The notes below the pieces were generated by a model. That model was not told the DNA's origin. It searched no databases and saw only the letters and a list, made by a program, of their open reading frames with translations. From contig NC_049991.1 of assembly GCF_000003815.2 (NCBI RefSeq), forward strand, positions 17,158,776 through 17,222,775: a DNA stretch of 64,000 bases, given 5' to 3'. The position numbers and the translations under genes are program-made. This document shows positions 44,301-63,922 of the stretch, one piece after another. The stretch's first letter is position 1; each line of letters opens with the position of its first letter. Source of the stretch: Branchiostoma floridae (Eukaryota > Chordata > Leptocardii > Amphioxiformes > Branchiostomatidae).

Positions 44301-46536
44301 GCGATATGAACTAGAAAGATAGAGTACATACATAAATACATATATCTTTCAAAGACAGTATCTACAGCTGGATAAGATTTTGAGATTACTTTGGAACGTT
44401 TCGAGTGATATCTATCACTCTTTTTCAGTGTTCCTAGAATGAACTGGCAGTTCCAAATTTTTCTTACCTGGATCGATGTTAAATCTTCACAAAGTTTCGT
44501 GTTGCGAAAGCGACAACTTTCCTAATATTGCTCGTGTTTAGCTACTATCTCCCTATCAAAGAGCTCGTACGTTGCGAATGCCATTTCAAGGGTACTGGAT
44601 ATGTAACGGGCTATGGGTCCAGCCATAAGGCTGCGGGTACTGGATAGGGCTGCTACACCGAAGCGATAGGAAAGCGATAGGAAAACGATAGGACACGGAA
44701 ACCAGGGATATCAAGAACTAGTTGTGAATATTATTTTAAGGGCACTGGATAAGACTATTGACAGTGGATAGGGCCTCTGGTATTTGATGGGGCTACGTGT
44801 ACTGGATAGGTATCATCATCTGTCGTCCCTGGCGGGCGGGGTGAGGCGATGCACAACATCTCTCCACAGCACTCGGTCTTACATAGCTGTTCCCAAGTCC
44901 TCAGTGTCAATCCCGGTGTCGCTGGAAATGGTTGCTGGATACTTAGTATACTGGTACTTAGGCCTACCACAGAGCGAGGGATAAAAGGATGGACACTAGT
45001 GGACATGAGAACATCGTTATCGACATTACTAGTACCCTGGTAAACGCTGCTCCCACCATGGCCCCCAGCAGCTGGCTGATGACGTAACAGATGCCCTGCA
45101 GCCACGTGACCCCACCTGCGATGGTGATGCCCAGGGTCACGGCTGGGTTCAGGTGACCGCCGCTGTTGGTATTAGAATTTGGATACAGATGTAAGTTAAC
45201 AAGTTCCAACATCAACGTTTTCATAGCCCAAGATAACTCCCACTTACTTCTCCCTCAGATCACAAATTACGCCCCCAATACATATGATCACATATCCTTA
45301 CAGTTTTGTAGATCAAACTCTACACTGTTGGCTTTTGCGGTCCCCTTTTCTGTTCCACATCTAGAAAGTCGTACAAACACATCCAAACCAGTACTTGTGA
45401 CCACCTACTATACGTAAAGGCCACCTGCCTAACAATGTGGTCACTTTTTGGTGGTCTCGTAGATTCTTCGTCCATTGATAATGACTCAATAATAATTACC
45501 AGCCCTGTCTATGGAGACCACCTGTTTCTTTAAGTCCATTGAGTGGTCGCTATGTACAGATTTGACTGTAGTTGTTATCACCAGTGTGTATTCTATACAT
45601 GTCATATTGATATACCGCAGACTGGTATCCAGTCGTATCATAGCTCCTGAGTCTCTTCTGTCGTCTCCGCAAAAACTCGGAGAGGACAGAAGAGACTCGG
45701 GTATTACGGTTGAATACCAGGCTAAATGAACATCACCTGATATGTCCCACAGCGACAATCAGCAGGGCTATGGTGAACCCGTGCGCCAAGGCGATGGACA
45801 GCAGCCACATGTTCCCCGCCGGTGTCACATAACCTGACAATACAATGTGCAATGAAAACGTTTAGGGTAGCATTGATTTCAGACAGTAAGTCAGAGTGTA
45901 TGCTAGAGCTTGATACGTTCTAAAGCCGCGCGTTTTCATACTGTTAACGACCTTCACCCGACTTTGTTGACCGTTTGAATGTCACTGACTTTCAAAATCA
46001 CTGGAGTGTTAAGCTTGTTTTGTTGTTTAAAAACTTCATATCATATGGAATGGGACTTGGTGACATGCAAACAAAGATCGATCTCCAAAAATCGCGTTGT
46101 GATCAAGAGGACAAGGGCTATGTGCTGCCGAAATGACCTTTTGGAGGTAGCAGACCCGTCGGATGAGATATCTTCTGTTACATAACGTCCACTTAAAGAT
46201 CGTTTCTGCACACGGTACTACACTCACTTATCTTTAAAGCTAGATTTTGCACACGGCACAACACGACCCCGTCACTAAAATCCCACGTTTGCACACGACA
46301 CTTCACTCACCGGTTGTCGAAGTTAAGTTTTGCACACGGCACAACACGATCGCGTCACCAAAGGCCAACGTTTGCACACGGCACCACACATACCCACCTG
46401 TTACCATGGTACCGATGAAGGCGAAGATGAGGAGCCCGACGAACTCGGCCAGACACGGCATGACGTACACCTCGTACGCGTTCGGCTTAGGCTCGTGCTT
46501 CTCCATCGTCAGGTGGGTCATTTCGCTCTCACTCAT
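41318..46536 (-). CDS. AQP8-like aquaporin, copy B
   Basis: AQP8-type channel, close paralogue of copy A. Six exons: 46536-46398, 45833-45737, 45162-45036, 44093-43879, 42100-41966, 41381-41318; all phases join, giving 258 aa. Seen: N-terminus [13 protein letters not shown], then [16 protein letters not shown]; first loop SGGHLNPAV (N84); second loop [13 protein letters not shown] (N202). Filter residues are His64, Ile190, Ala199, Arg205, identical to copy A. The exon 2 to 4 sequences are nearly the same as in A at the nucleotide level, indicating a fairly recent duplication or gene conversion. The C-terminus is [10 protein letters not shown] plus a short tail. The start is ATG 46536, after an AAA context; the frame stays open further upstream, so an earlier start is not excluded. 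An inverted-repeat element begins 17 bp after the stop codon. Confidence 0.9.
41535..41700. repeat. Foldback repeat, GTTACTCAAG family
   Basis: Two arms (ATATGCCAAAAAGC and GCTTTCTGGCATAT) flank a segment with GAAAGATAGTAGATGCTA. Single-arm relatives with the same words occur at 25541-25670 and, inverted, at 57488-57598. It lies in an aquaporin B intron. Confidence 0.6.
42223..42440 (+). repeat. (CATC)n / (ATCC)n microsatellite
   Basis: Nearly pure CATC tetranucleotide repeat with a CCATCTTT subtype at the left, in an aquaporin B intron. Confidence 0.97.
42683..43756. mobile_element. 1.07-kb foldback element with GAGAGCGC arrays
   Basis: Inverted ends CCCCCTTTCCACT and AGTGGAAAGGGGG. Arms 42700-43065 and 43617-43740 are built of repeated GAGAGCGC/GCGCTCTC words that can pair. 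The centre is AT-rich without coding signs. It lies in the aquaporin B intron between exons 44093-43879 and 42100-41966. Confidence 0.7.
45615..45725. mobile_element. Short foldback element at an aquaporin B donor
   Basis: The left arm CTGGTATCCAGTCG through GAGTCTCTTCTGTC pairs with the right arm GACAGAAGAGACTC through GAATACCAG. Its end lies about 12 bp from the donor of exon 45833-45737. Confidence 0.65.
46201..46390 (+). repeat. Degenerate tandem repeat, GCACACGGCACAACACG unit
   Basis: About five variants of TTTGCACACGGCACAACACG separated by 15-25 bp. The array ends just inside the intron after aquaporin B exon 46536-46398. Confidence 0.7.
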
Positions 46537-47494
46537 TTTGGCGGACGAAGATTCAGCACTAGTGATAAAGATATACTTCTTTTTACAGAGAAAGATGCTA
46601 AACGCATAGTCACTTTGCAAACCTACGGAAACAGGCATATTTTGTGATAGCAACGCACGCACAACACATTACATCTATGTCCTACGTCACATTTCCAAAC
46701 CGGAGCCCGACCTGGCAGCTTTCGGGAACGAAAAGTTGTTTCCTATGATAACTTTCAAGGTCAAGGTCCTTTGGCACTAAATACATTTTCTGTCTTTTCG
46801 TGAATTTGAGAAAATACTGCCCTCGCTGTAGATTAGATCAATGAGGTGATGAGCTTATATAATCCCCTTGATTAGATACGTCCATACCAAACACACACGT
46901 CAGTTTGACAGGTTCGTCTGCTATATGGGAACGGTGCGGGTGGGGCAATAGAGAACATCTGGTTAAAATGGTGTCCGACGGATTGTACAAAAAAGGTAAA
47001 GAACAGGACAGGATAGAGGAAGAAGGGGTTGGGAGTACTAGTTGCCACAGTGCGTGACACTGAAGATGAGGATATGACAAGGTGAAGGTGGAGATTGTAA
47101 ACAAACGGGGTTACGTTGCTAATTAGTACTGCACCGTTCATTTTGATGCTAACCAGTCACCGACCCCTATAGCTACCCCCCGAGGGCTGCTGCCCGGTTC
47201 GACTGAGCGCGCCCGACAATCATCGAATTAATAATAGCATACCTGAACTATTGTTCGCTAACCTATGACTCTAGCCTTAACAAGGCGTGAGCGCACTTTT
47301 TCCCACGCCACAAAGTAGCTCACATTTGTACATGTAAACAAATGCAACGTTAAGAAATGACACCTTGATTTATTTGTTCCATAAGACCTTAGGTGTACAC
47401 AAGACCTCTTTGCTCTACTCCGCTCAAAATTTAACCACGTTTTGAAACCAACTAAAACGTGCCGTCTTTCAATTATCAACCTCATTAGGTATGC

Positions 47495-47845
47495 AGATTT
47501 ACTACAAAAGTAAACTAGTTTAGGAATCTATAGTTGCTTTCGAGTATAGCACGGCGTATTTGAAAAACTGAAGAAAAAAAATAGTTAAATGCAGTAGCGC
47601 GTAGAAAGGGTATTCCCGTTCCTCCCTTCATAGTCGTTACATAATCATCACATCTTTACAGTACGTATGGGAGTTTTCTACAAAAGTAAACTTATTCAAG
47701 AGTCTATAGCTGCTTTCGAGCATATCACGATGTATTTGAAAAAATTTAAAGAATAAACACGTGAATCAAGAAGTATGTAGAAAAGGCATGTCAGTCTCTT
47801 CGTTCAGAATCGTTACATAATCATTACATGTTTACTGTACAAAAT
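47495..47845. repeat. Two-copy tandem duplication, about 170 bp unit
   Basis: Both halves contain CTACAAAAGTAAACT, CTATAG, TTTCGAG, GTATTTGAAAAA, GTTACATAATCAT and ACATCTTTAC/ACATGTTTAC in the same order. Confidence 0.7.
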
Positions 47846-49235
47846 GCTGGATGTTGCACTCTTTTCCACGTAACTTGACAAACTATGTTAAACACTCACA
47901 GAAAAGTGCTTCAGTAAAGATCTAGAGCCGTACAGTAAAAACGTGTAATAAATATATATTCCCACCTTTGTGACAGCAAAATAGACAGCAATGAGACCTT
48001 GCACCTCTGTCGTGGAATATGTTCTTCACTAAATGATGTCTAACCTGTTTGTCGATGTACGTTACATAACCAGGCAAGGTTAAACGGTCCCCTTTTGACA
48101 TGACAATACACCTTTCTCACGCTGCGACCACGATAGACGAGGTCAGTGACAGAGGCAAACAGACAAAACCTAGTTCTAAAATCGGCTCCCATTTAGTTTT
48201 CCACCAAACCACAAAAAATTCGCAATATAAGATCAAATAATAAATATTATAACTCGAGTTATGCACCGACAGATAAAGCAATTTAAAGTTGCGTAGACTG
48301 ATCCAATTGTCCTTTAAGACATGCAAAATAAAAACATAATAAATGCAAATATTTGACGGACATGTAGCCATTCTCTTACTGGTCGATTTCATAATTGCCA
48401 TGCTATGATTTGTTGAACTGCTAATTATGATGGACAGTGTTTTGTTTGCCTCGTTGAACTCGTTTTAGATCTATCACGGCTACAGCGTGAGAAAGATGTA
48501 TAGATAAGCAGCACAGCTAACCTTTGACATTGTCACGTGATCTTTGATGGTGTAGAACCCTGATTATTAGAGGAGCGAAATGTCAAAAATCGTGTTTTTT
48601 TATTTGCATGGAGAAATGCCCGATTTCCCCCATTTTTTAAAATAAAAAAGCCGTGCGATATCTTTTCCTCTCAATCAACGCGAGAAGGTGAAGGTCATAA
48701 GGTTACCAGACCTTATAGGGCGTGATTTAAACGCGCATGCGCATGAATTTTGGTTGAAACATTTAAATGAGGTCAATCAACGGTAACCTTACCTACTTAG
48801 ATGTATTAGTGCAATCTGCCATTTTCCTCTAAAACCGCAAGGCGTCTCTCATAACCAAAGTATGACGGTTATGGTTTTCTACTTACTCCGGTCAAAACTC
48901 AACTACGACGTACTTAAACCAACTACGACATAGTTTGACAAGGCACGGCGTACTTCAGCCAACTACCAGGTACTTGAGTTCACACGAAATGGCTCCCATT
49001 CGACTTAACTTTCCTCAGTACTTTGTGGTTTGCCTAAAGTACAGTCGACTTAACTACGTTGTAATAACCATAGCCTGGCTAAAATCTCTCTCCTAGCCTG
49101 ACAGTTACCTCTCCCTCATTAACCTCAACCAGCGAGAGATTGTGTAAACACATAGTAATAATCCAAAATACGTATTTTTAGCCATACTGCCACATAGTTG
49201 GACTACAACATCTTACCCCACCAATTTTTACATCA

Positions 49236-49312
49236 CAGCGAGAGAGAGAAAGAATGAGAGAAAGAGAGAGAGAGGAGAGAAATGTGTGTGCGTGTGAAGG
49301 GGGGGGGGGGGT
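49236..49312. repeat. GA and G-rich low-complexity tract
   Basis: GAGAGA repeats are followed by a run of about ten G and GTGTATGCGCACGCG. This is simple sequence; the protein frames across it are not real. Confidence 0.9.
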
Positions 49313-50277
49313 GTATGCGCACGCGCTCGCACATATGTGGGAAGATGTATTCTCCCCCAAATGCACGACACCAAGAACAAGATAAATATTCGAGGGTATC
49401 GCCATTTTGAAAACAAAAGAATTCCCTGAGGGTAAGGTTTGGTCGTTTTACTATACATATAATCAGGATGACACATCTGTACATGTTTTCTACAACAATA
49501 GCTACGTATCAGTGTGTGATAACTTGCACTATATATGAAGCTTTTCAAACCTTGTTCACAGCGACAGAAGATAGCTTGATTCCTTCAACTAGAATATGTA
49601 CAGTACATATATTCCCACCTGTGAGACGAAGTTGGTGACAACGTTAGTCAGAGATTATCGAGCTTGCAGTGCTGACCTGCCCACGTCACACCCTGTCTGT
49701 AAATGCTGTCTAACCGGTTAACCTGTCACTACACTTGACTTCAGGCAAAATGTCTAAGTTCAACCACTAACGTGGGCAACGTATATGCTCAATGTGCAAA
49801 TCAGTAATACTATGATCTAACTTTCATAATGGAGTTTAATTGCGCCATAGTCCATGAAGGGGCTCTCAAAAATGTTGCATTTGTAACTGAGAAAGAGTTG
49901 TAAATTAGACATCATTTATACAAAACCATGACTGATTTGCATAATTGACTAGGAAATACCATGATTCCATGTTGGTACATGACAGGAATTTCATACTTGT
50001 GGCTTTTAAAAATAGGCCTCATAAACCTAAGTCAGCCATAACTAAGTCATGCAAAACACGTATTTACTAAGTTAACGTTATAGACACTAGTTTCAATCCA
50101 AGTTATATACAGTGATCACTCTATGGCCGTGGCGAAAATGGTCGTAGTGAACAGGTGATCACTGTAAACATTCTGAACGCTTGGGCAATGGAGAAAATAA
50201 TCTAATAGAAACCACCAGAGAGAGGTCACAATGAACAGGTCATCCTTATACAGAGGGGGTCATGTTTAACTGTACTT

Positions 50278-50283
50278 TTTATT
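50278..50283 (-). promoter_or_regulatory. Candidate polyadenylation signal of aquaporin C
   Basis: AATAAA on the minus strand about 155 bp after the TGA at 50439. Confidence 0.35.
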
Positions 50284-50438
50284 TGTACAGTCATATCCGA
50301 CGTGCATTGTCTATCGATTTGAGAATATCTAGTAATGTTTGCCCAAAGAATGGCCACGCGTCTTCCATTGCATGTTGGTACGTATATTATGTATAACTAA
50401 ACCATTGAGATGTCTGTCGTTATGGGTATAGCCGCTCA

Positions 50439-53400
50439 TCACGTGCTCTGCATCCGAGTGTCCTTCTTTTGTGTCCGCCTCCACAACAGCACACGGCGGT
50501 CTTCACTCGCCATCAACATTCTGTGATTAGAAAAAAAAATTCGGTAAACTTTGGAAATCTTAGAAAAAGAACATAAATTCTAAAAGAAGACTGTATAGGA
50601 ACACATATTGTAGTCCTTTCTGGGACAACATGCCACATGGCATTGCTAGTTCATCCCCAAAAAGTACAGAGTAGATGGTTTCGGAAAAGACCCGATTTAC
50701 AAGTACTTGAATGAGGGAGGGAATTTTATCCCTACCTGTATATCCCAGTTGAGACCAGCCCGCCCAGTATCGGCCCCACCCACCAGACGTAGTGGTGGTC
50801 CCACACGCCGGACGCCACGGCCGGGCCGAACGCGCGGGCTGGGTTCATGGAGCCGCCTGAGAACGGACCACTGTAGGTACGGGGAGGAAGAAGGACAAAC
50901 CACATGAGGGTAACAGCATACATGGTCCATACGATAACAACCACTCAAGCAATTGGCTGGATTTTGTAAATGGTAAAACGTTTCAGTCACTGACCAAAAG
51001 GTAGGGGAAGCTTTGTCAAAACCTTTACAAAATCTACCCAGTAGTTTAATTGAGCAATAATTGTTTTGTGTATATTACATCTTTTGAATGTCTAACATTC
51101 TTCAAAGTATACACGATAGATCTGTGCGAACATGGGATCTCGTGTGACATAAGGGGGTGATGTTACGGTGTCATTTGGAAAAAGGGGCCTCTTCTGGTAC
51201 CTTATTGGCTGTTTTTCTGCACTTTCGGGAGTGTCTCCAACTTGGGTCCGTGGGAACCCTGTGACTATCATACTATTTTAGGGTATAGCCGGGCCCCCCG
51301 ATTTTTTTAAAACTCAAAATCAAAAGCAACCCTGGACCTGACGACAACTATACGAACATGAACACATTTCTACGTTGTATTTAATCAAAAGCAGGAATGC
51401 TTCGATTGTTGGCAAAATAAAGTGTTTTCAAGGTTGAATAATAATTTTCAGGGTAGGGAGGGGTTTTCGAGCTTGATGACATGAATATATTCCCTACACA
51501 AGGAGCATTGGAATTTCTAGGCGAAAGTTGAATCTGAACATTTTCATGATACAATACCCCTCCTTTAAATTTTCCTAAGCAACGAAAACTTGTAGTAATC
51601 TCACCCGCAAGTAATGCCAACCACGACGGCCAGTCCGACCGCCAGTGGTGGGAGAGGATTTTGCTTGTTGATCGTGTCCACTCCGCTCATGAGGATTACC
51701 AACACTAGGAAGGCGGTGATGAGGACTTCACACAGAATAGCGCCCCCAGCGGTTACCCCTGGACCTACAGAGTGTGCCCCGCCAAGGCATTGTGCGTAAG
51801 TGGTACTCGGTACGATGAACTGAAAAAAAAAAAAGAATATTGTAGATATTGACTTTCTTCACCTGTTGGTTAATTTGTTGTTAGACCTAGGAACCATGTT
51901 GTGTTTTCGGTAACTATCCGACCATAGCAGAAAGCTGCCTATCCAGCCTTTTTGAGGATCGACCGCTGGCAGGAGACAGAGAATTTTCGAATTTTTTAAA
52001 GACTGCAGTCGAAAAGACAACATCCTTTTTTGGACAATTATCATATGCGAGCGCTTGGTATTCAATAGACCTATTTTACTATTTGATAGTACAAGTATAC
52101 GATCGCGATATTGGCACAGTAGTCCATATTTATCAGCCCTTGCATGAACAGTTGCGTTACCTTGGTGAAATATGCTCCGGTTATTGCCCCCGCTATCTGA
52201 GCGATGACGTAAGGGATGCCCAAAATAGGGTTGCAGTCCCCAGCTAAGGTGATTGCCATAGTAACGACAGGGTTCAGGTGGGCGCCACTGTTACAGGTGA
52301 CATAAAACAGGTTAATAAAAAACGTCATGCTTCGTTCTCAGTGTGTGAGGTTCGACCGCTTTAGCTTTTGTACTGGTTTACAGTCTTTTCGTGATCTTTC
52401 TAATTCTTGTGTTGTATAAATGTACAAGTGTGTTATCTGTATGTTTTTGTGATGTGTAACAAATGTTTTTGTGATGTGTAACATGTACTTGAATGCTGGA
52501 TGTCTAGCCTATAGTTTATCAAGATGAACAATAGAATGATGAAATTGGTTACAATGACAGAGAAAAGAGTGATTTTTAGGTTCCTTTATGACAGAAGTAA
52601 AGGAAAGTAATAATTCAAAATCAATTCAGATGAATCGTTTTACTTTTATCAATAGTTGATGAACACGTATATCTTTAATCCGATATATTCTAAGGTGTAC
52701 AAGGAGGCAAATATTACATCTTAAGTTCAACGACGTCTTACCTGACCGGTCCTATTGAGATACATAGAGCGAAAAAGGCAAACCCGGTCGTCAGGGACAC
52801 GCCTAGCAACCAGGTAGGACCTGCCGCTCCACCGTAAGCTGTACAAATAGAACATCTGGTCAGTACAGAAATCCATTGGAAGGTTTCATTGCTTATAATG
52901 TATAAAGACGTAAGTCTGAGACCTTTACTCTGTTTTCTGATCTAGGGATGCATAAGATCCGAAGGCAGGTATCTATCTTCAAAATTCTTTTCTCAATATG
53001 CTTGAAACACAGGTACACGACGTAACGTTAAAACATGCTGGCAATAAGAAAGTTGTCTCATCTACATGCCTGTGTATTCAAAGTTAGTGAGGAATTAAGT
53101 TGCTATTTCCAGTTGGTCAGTCGGGCAAACTAATTTTGAGAGAAAAGCTTGAGCCAAAAAAAGAAAGATTTTTCTTCATTTAACGTCTGCTTGAATCTTC
53201 CACCTGACGTACCTGATACCATGCAGATGGTGAATAGGAAGAGGGTCGTCCCGACATACTCAGCGATACACGGCAGGATGTAGGACTCATACAGATGGAG
53301 AGGCGGGTCCCCAGGTTTGTCTGGCGTGTCATCCTGGCCGATAGTCGTCAGTGTGGACGTGCTGACTGACTGTTTCAGGCAGCGGAGTTGTACGTTTGTG

Positions 53401-54772
53401 TCGTTGGAAGAGGGCGTGTGGTCGAAGGCGTTGTTTTGGTAGGCGAAGTCCTCTTTTTCTGTTGGAAATAAATCATGGGGAATACTTTTAATGAAGGTTC
53501 TACATCCAGGTAAACAATATTTAAAAACATCAATATATACAACTGGCTGAAATACATAGGAGTGGTGTCTACACACGACTTTTACTTGCTCAGCTTTTAT
53601 TACACTTACTGGATGTGCTAATATTTATTCATTCTAGTAGTGACGCTGAAGAAGAGATAGATGTCGCTCGGAACGTCCGGAAGTTATATCTTATCCCAGT
53701 TGGCTGTACAGGTCGATTTTTTTTAGATCCCTTGAAAGGTTGATCCCACATGACTCTCCTTTTGTGCTCGTGTGGACCAATAAGTCAATTAAACAAAAGT
53801 AGACTATTCGGTAAATGTGACTGATCGACCTCATCCGTTGTACGTCGTCATGCGTAGAACTTCATAGCAGGCTGTGACAAAGACCCATCACGGACAAGGA
53901 TAACACAGCCTTTCTATTTCTGAAACAAGACAACTGAATTTTGCAGGACCCATTTATGACTATCGGAAGAATATCCGCAGTATGCAACCACACGGCGATC
54001 GAACTACTAATGTAATCGCACCTTCCACAGCAACACGGAGCCTACCCGTCTGCTCAGTTACATAACCTGGACTTGTCGGCACCCCCTTATCTTACCCTCC
54101 ACCTTATAAAGCCATCGATCACAACTTTTAAGCACACTTGAACTTTTTGTGCCAAATTACGTTATAAGTAGCGCCACTGTTTGCCGTGCCCCCCCCCCCC
54201 CTTGACCATGTAAATGTATAGACATGTGGAAGCCTTTCAGAACGTTTGGTATAACTTAAAGCCGATTACAGCACCGAGCAGACAGTTCTGCAAAGCCAAA
54301 GTTCTGTTGCAAAAATGACCTCGTTAAAACCAAATCTTGTACGACAAGAGCAGAGATTCAGACTGTGATAAGGTACACAAATAGTTACGCCTCCTTTTCA
54401 CTCATGTAATACATGGTCAAGCTCAAAGGTTGGATTTACAATCATGTTAACAGTCACTTAAAGCTGAAACAATGGCGTTCTTCGATGATAAATGCTTTAT
54501 AATCATGAAGTTCAAAGTATGCTGCAATCTTTTCGTATAAAAACAACAAAACAACAACAATAACTACAGCAGCAACAAATAGATGTTTAGAAACGACAGG
54601 TCCGTCACCAATCTTCAAGCAGATGAGGAAAGGTGATTACATAATCGTAACTTTCCCAAGCCCCAGGCTCCATAACGATTTTGCCACCGGAAAATCTGTT
54701 TGGAAACCAGCGCGCGCTGTTTTACTTACTTGTAGGTTGAGGAGGATGCTCCGCTTGGAAGTTGCTGGACAT
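50439..54772 (-). CDS. AQP8-like aquaporin, copy C (divergent pore, NPV motif)
   Basis: AQP8-family channel with an altered pore. Seven exons: 54772-54730, 53458-53213, 52838-52742, 52287-52161, 51819-51605, 50870-50736, 50520-50439; phases join to 314 aa. Seen: a long cytosolic N-terminus (about 75 residues, first 14 on a separate exon), then LYESYILPCIAEYVG. The first loop reads SGAHLNPVV, so the third NPA residue is Val136. The second loop is [13 protein letters not shown] (N252). Filter residues are Thr114, Ile240, Gly249, Arg255; the AQP8 helix-2 His is lost. The tail is basic (LLWRRTQKKDTRMQST). The small first exon rests on phase and a good donor only. Substrate is unknown. Copy D is the nearest paralogue. 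Confidence 0.87.
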
Positions 54773-55374
54773 GATGAGAAATGCTGCAGTTTATATATAA
54801 TATTTGTGAACTGCACGGTGAGACTAGTCATTGCCCGACCCCCTCACTATCATGACTATGATCTTTTGTTGTATGGACGACCTCAACGACGTAGGTATAT
54901 GCTCACAGTATGTCAAGGAATGTGAACGCCCCTTTTTTTCGGGACAACTCGTAAATCAATCAGGGGTCACCGTGCAGGGGTACGGCAAATCCCCCGTTAC
55001 TACCTGTGAAATTCAGACAGGCAGTGGCAGTGCCTTACGATAAATTTGAGCATGTTGTCTTCGCTTTGCACATATTCAGGCGCCAAGTACACTTTATGTA
55101 GAATACGACGATTGTGCTCTACGTTAATTTTAAGCGTTCGGCTATATATTGTACATGTGTGGAAATTAAAACGGCTAATTACGCTCTATATAGATCATAC
55201 AGGGCCCTGTTTCTGACAGCCATCTACCCTAGACGACTCTCAGAAAAAGAAAAAAAAACTAGCCAGTCAGAACACTAAGTGATTTTTCATCTACTCCGGG
55301 GATAAGATCTTCTCTCCTTCTTTATTTAGTGCCCATGATCACCATTGATCATCATGATGGTGCGGCCCTTTTTA

Positions 55375-55570
55375 ACGTCCTATGTGAGGGACTTCCCAAC
55401 CGCAATAAGGTACACGTTTTCCCCTGTAGTGTGAAGTGTGGAAAGTCGTGTAAAGTGACTTTCCCAAAGGCACAAGATCGGAGACAATTTTTGAACAGGA
55501 TTTGAACCCAGGACCTCAAGGTTCTGGATCAAACACGTTGCCTTTACGCCATCCGATCCCACCATGGCAA
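55375..55570 (-). mobile_element. tRNA-derived SINE
   Basis: On the minus strand the head GTGGGATCGGATGGCG looks like a tRNA 5' half with a weak A box, and GGTTCAAATCC is a good B box about 50 nt later. A central part with GGGAAAGTCACTTTACACG follows, of the kind conserved among several animal SINE families. Pol III transcription by the internal promoter is expected. The exact family is not recognised. Confidence 0.7.
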
Positions 55571-57026
55571 CAGAAATAACAACACGGCATGTGTACATAA
55601 CGTACAAACGTATCGTGTTATTATGTAACGCCTGGTGTGTGTGTGTTTGTCATCGTATAAGCAATGAAAGAATCTGGCCTTGACACATTGCATGGTACCA
55701 TTTGGGAAGAGTCCTAATAGGCAGAATGTACAGTTTAATTCTTTAACTTTTCCACATCTGTCAGATTTTGCCGGGATACTTTCTTATGTTACTTTATGAT
55801 GTGTTGATATCAATTTATCATTTGTTCAATCCTATATTAGTTATGATTTTCCTGTTTCTTTATTTGCTCAATGTGCTATGATTTTGTACTAAAGGGCTCC
55901 ATTGGAAATCAGATCTAACTCAAGGGCGACCCTAAAGATGAAAAAATCAATGAAATAATTAGATGTTATTAAAAGGCTAGAACACACAGACGTCAGTGTT
56001 ATGGTTCCAGGTGTGACCATCACCTTCTGACGCCGTGACTACGTGATGACCTGACGTCGGGACGAGAACAAAGGCTAAAGTGCACTTCGCACCTTGACGA
56101 CAGCGGTATGTGCCGCCCCAAGTTCTTAACCTTTTCAATCAGAACTGTGTTTGGTTGGGGACCCTCCATTATATATCCTTTTCTTCAGGTTGAGGTTTGG
56201 ACGTTCTGTGTGACGCGTTACCATTGTTATATTTTGGCAGTGTGTGTGTGTGTGTGAACACGACACAGTGATTCAGCAAGAATGCCTGAATTAATTGACC
56301 TGATGTTTGGTAACCATGTGCGTAGGTCTCTATTAGACCTTATAATGATTTGATTTGGGGCTTCCTATCAGCTTTCTATGGTACTGCAGTAGAATTTCCG
56401 GTTGTGATATCTCAAAGCTCAGTAACTGATGCTGTGCTGAAGTATTTTGGTCCATAATTCTAGTATTCTTGAACGATCGGTAGGAGAGGCAGATTCGTTA
56501 ACGTAGATAATACAGGATTGTCAAGCTGGCACCCTCGTTTTAGAATCATTTATTGCCAATGGAAAGGAGACACTTGGTGTAACACACATATCCTGGCGGT
56601 TTACAAAATAACTGCAGTAAAGCTTGTGTACACACGTCAGTACATTTGCATCTTTGTGATTCTAGCTCCAATAAGTATGCACTTCACACGCACGTAAATA
56701 CCCCTCAAATGACTATTGTTACATTATACGCAGATAGATATTTCTAATTTTGATAAACAAAACATTTTGATACAAAATATTCAACGACAGTAACAACGTT
56801 TTCATCCTATATGCTATAATTAACTGTTAAAGCAACTGAGCTCTATGGATACGTATTCTGTTACCTTTCTTTAAAAAGGCGTTTTTTGCACAGTTATAGA
56901 TACGATCATTCCTTTGTACCCTAGATGCAACTATATTGAGAAATACTAAGGAATAAAATAAGCATATACGACGTGATAAGAAATACTGGAGTGATAATAC
57001 ATTGAAACTGATGAAGATCACATGTG

Positions 57027-57191
57027 TACTCTCCAAGCAGATCGTACTATGGCATAAGATGGTACTAAACTGGCCAAGGAGTGTAGTCAGCCACGAGGTG
57101 TACATAAACCAAACACACTCCTAGCCTGGCTTCACTCCTCTGACAGCTTTTGATATCTTTTAATGCCACCGTAGGATCTACATGGAGATTA
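57027..57191. mobile_element. MITE, family 1, copy 4 (perfect 8-bp target duplication)
   Basis: The element is flanked by CACATGTG on both sides (57019-57026 and 57192-57199). Ends TACTCTCCAAGCAGATC and GGATCTACATGGAGATTA are inverted. It begins 27 bp after the aquaporin D stop, so probably within its 3' UTR. Confidence 0.85.
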
Positions 57192-57218
57192 CACATGTGT
57201 ACAATCCGGTGAAGCTCA

Positions 57219-63922
<6,704 letters not shown>

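Larger units (their letters stand above)
46537..50438. other. Intergenic region between aquaporins B and C
   Basis: Contains one isolated MITE end (GTCACATTTCC, about 46687), a two-copy duplication (47495-47845) and low-complexity GA sequence. No gene or RNA recognised. Confidence 0.6.
54773..57218. other. Intergenic region between aquaporins C and D
   Basis: Contains the SINE at 55375-55570 and MITE copy 4 at 57027-57191. Otherwise no gene recognised. Confidence 0.6.

Noticed and set aside
55500..55570. Free-standing tRNA gene
   Set aside because: The B box is good, but the cloverleaf is poor and SINE body sequence follows directly.
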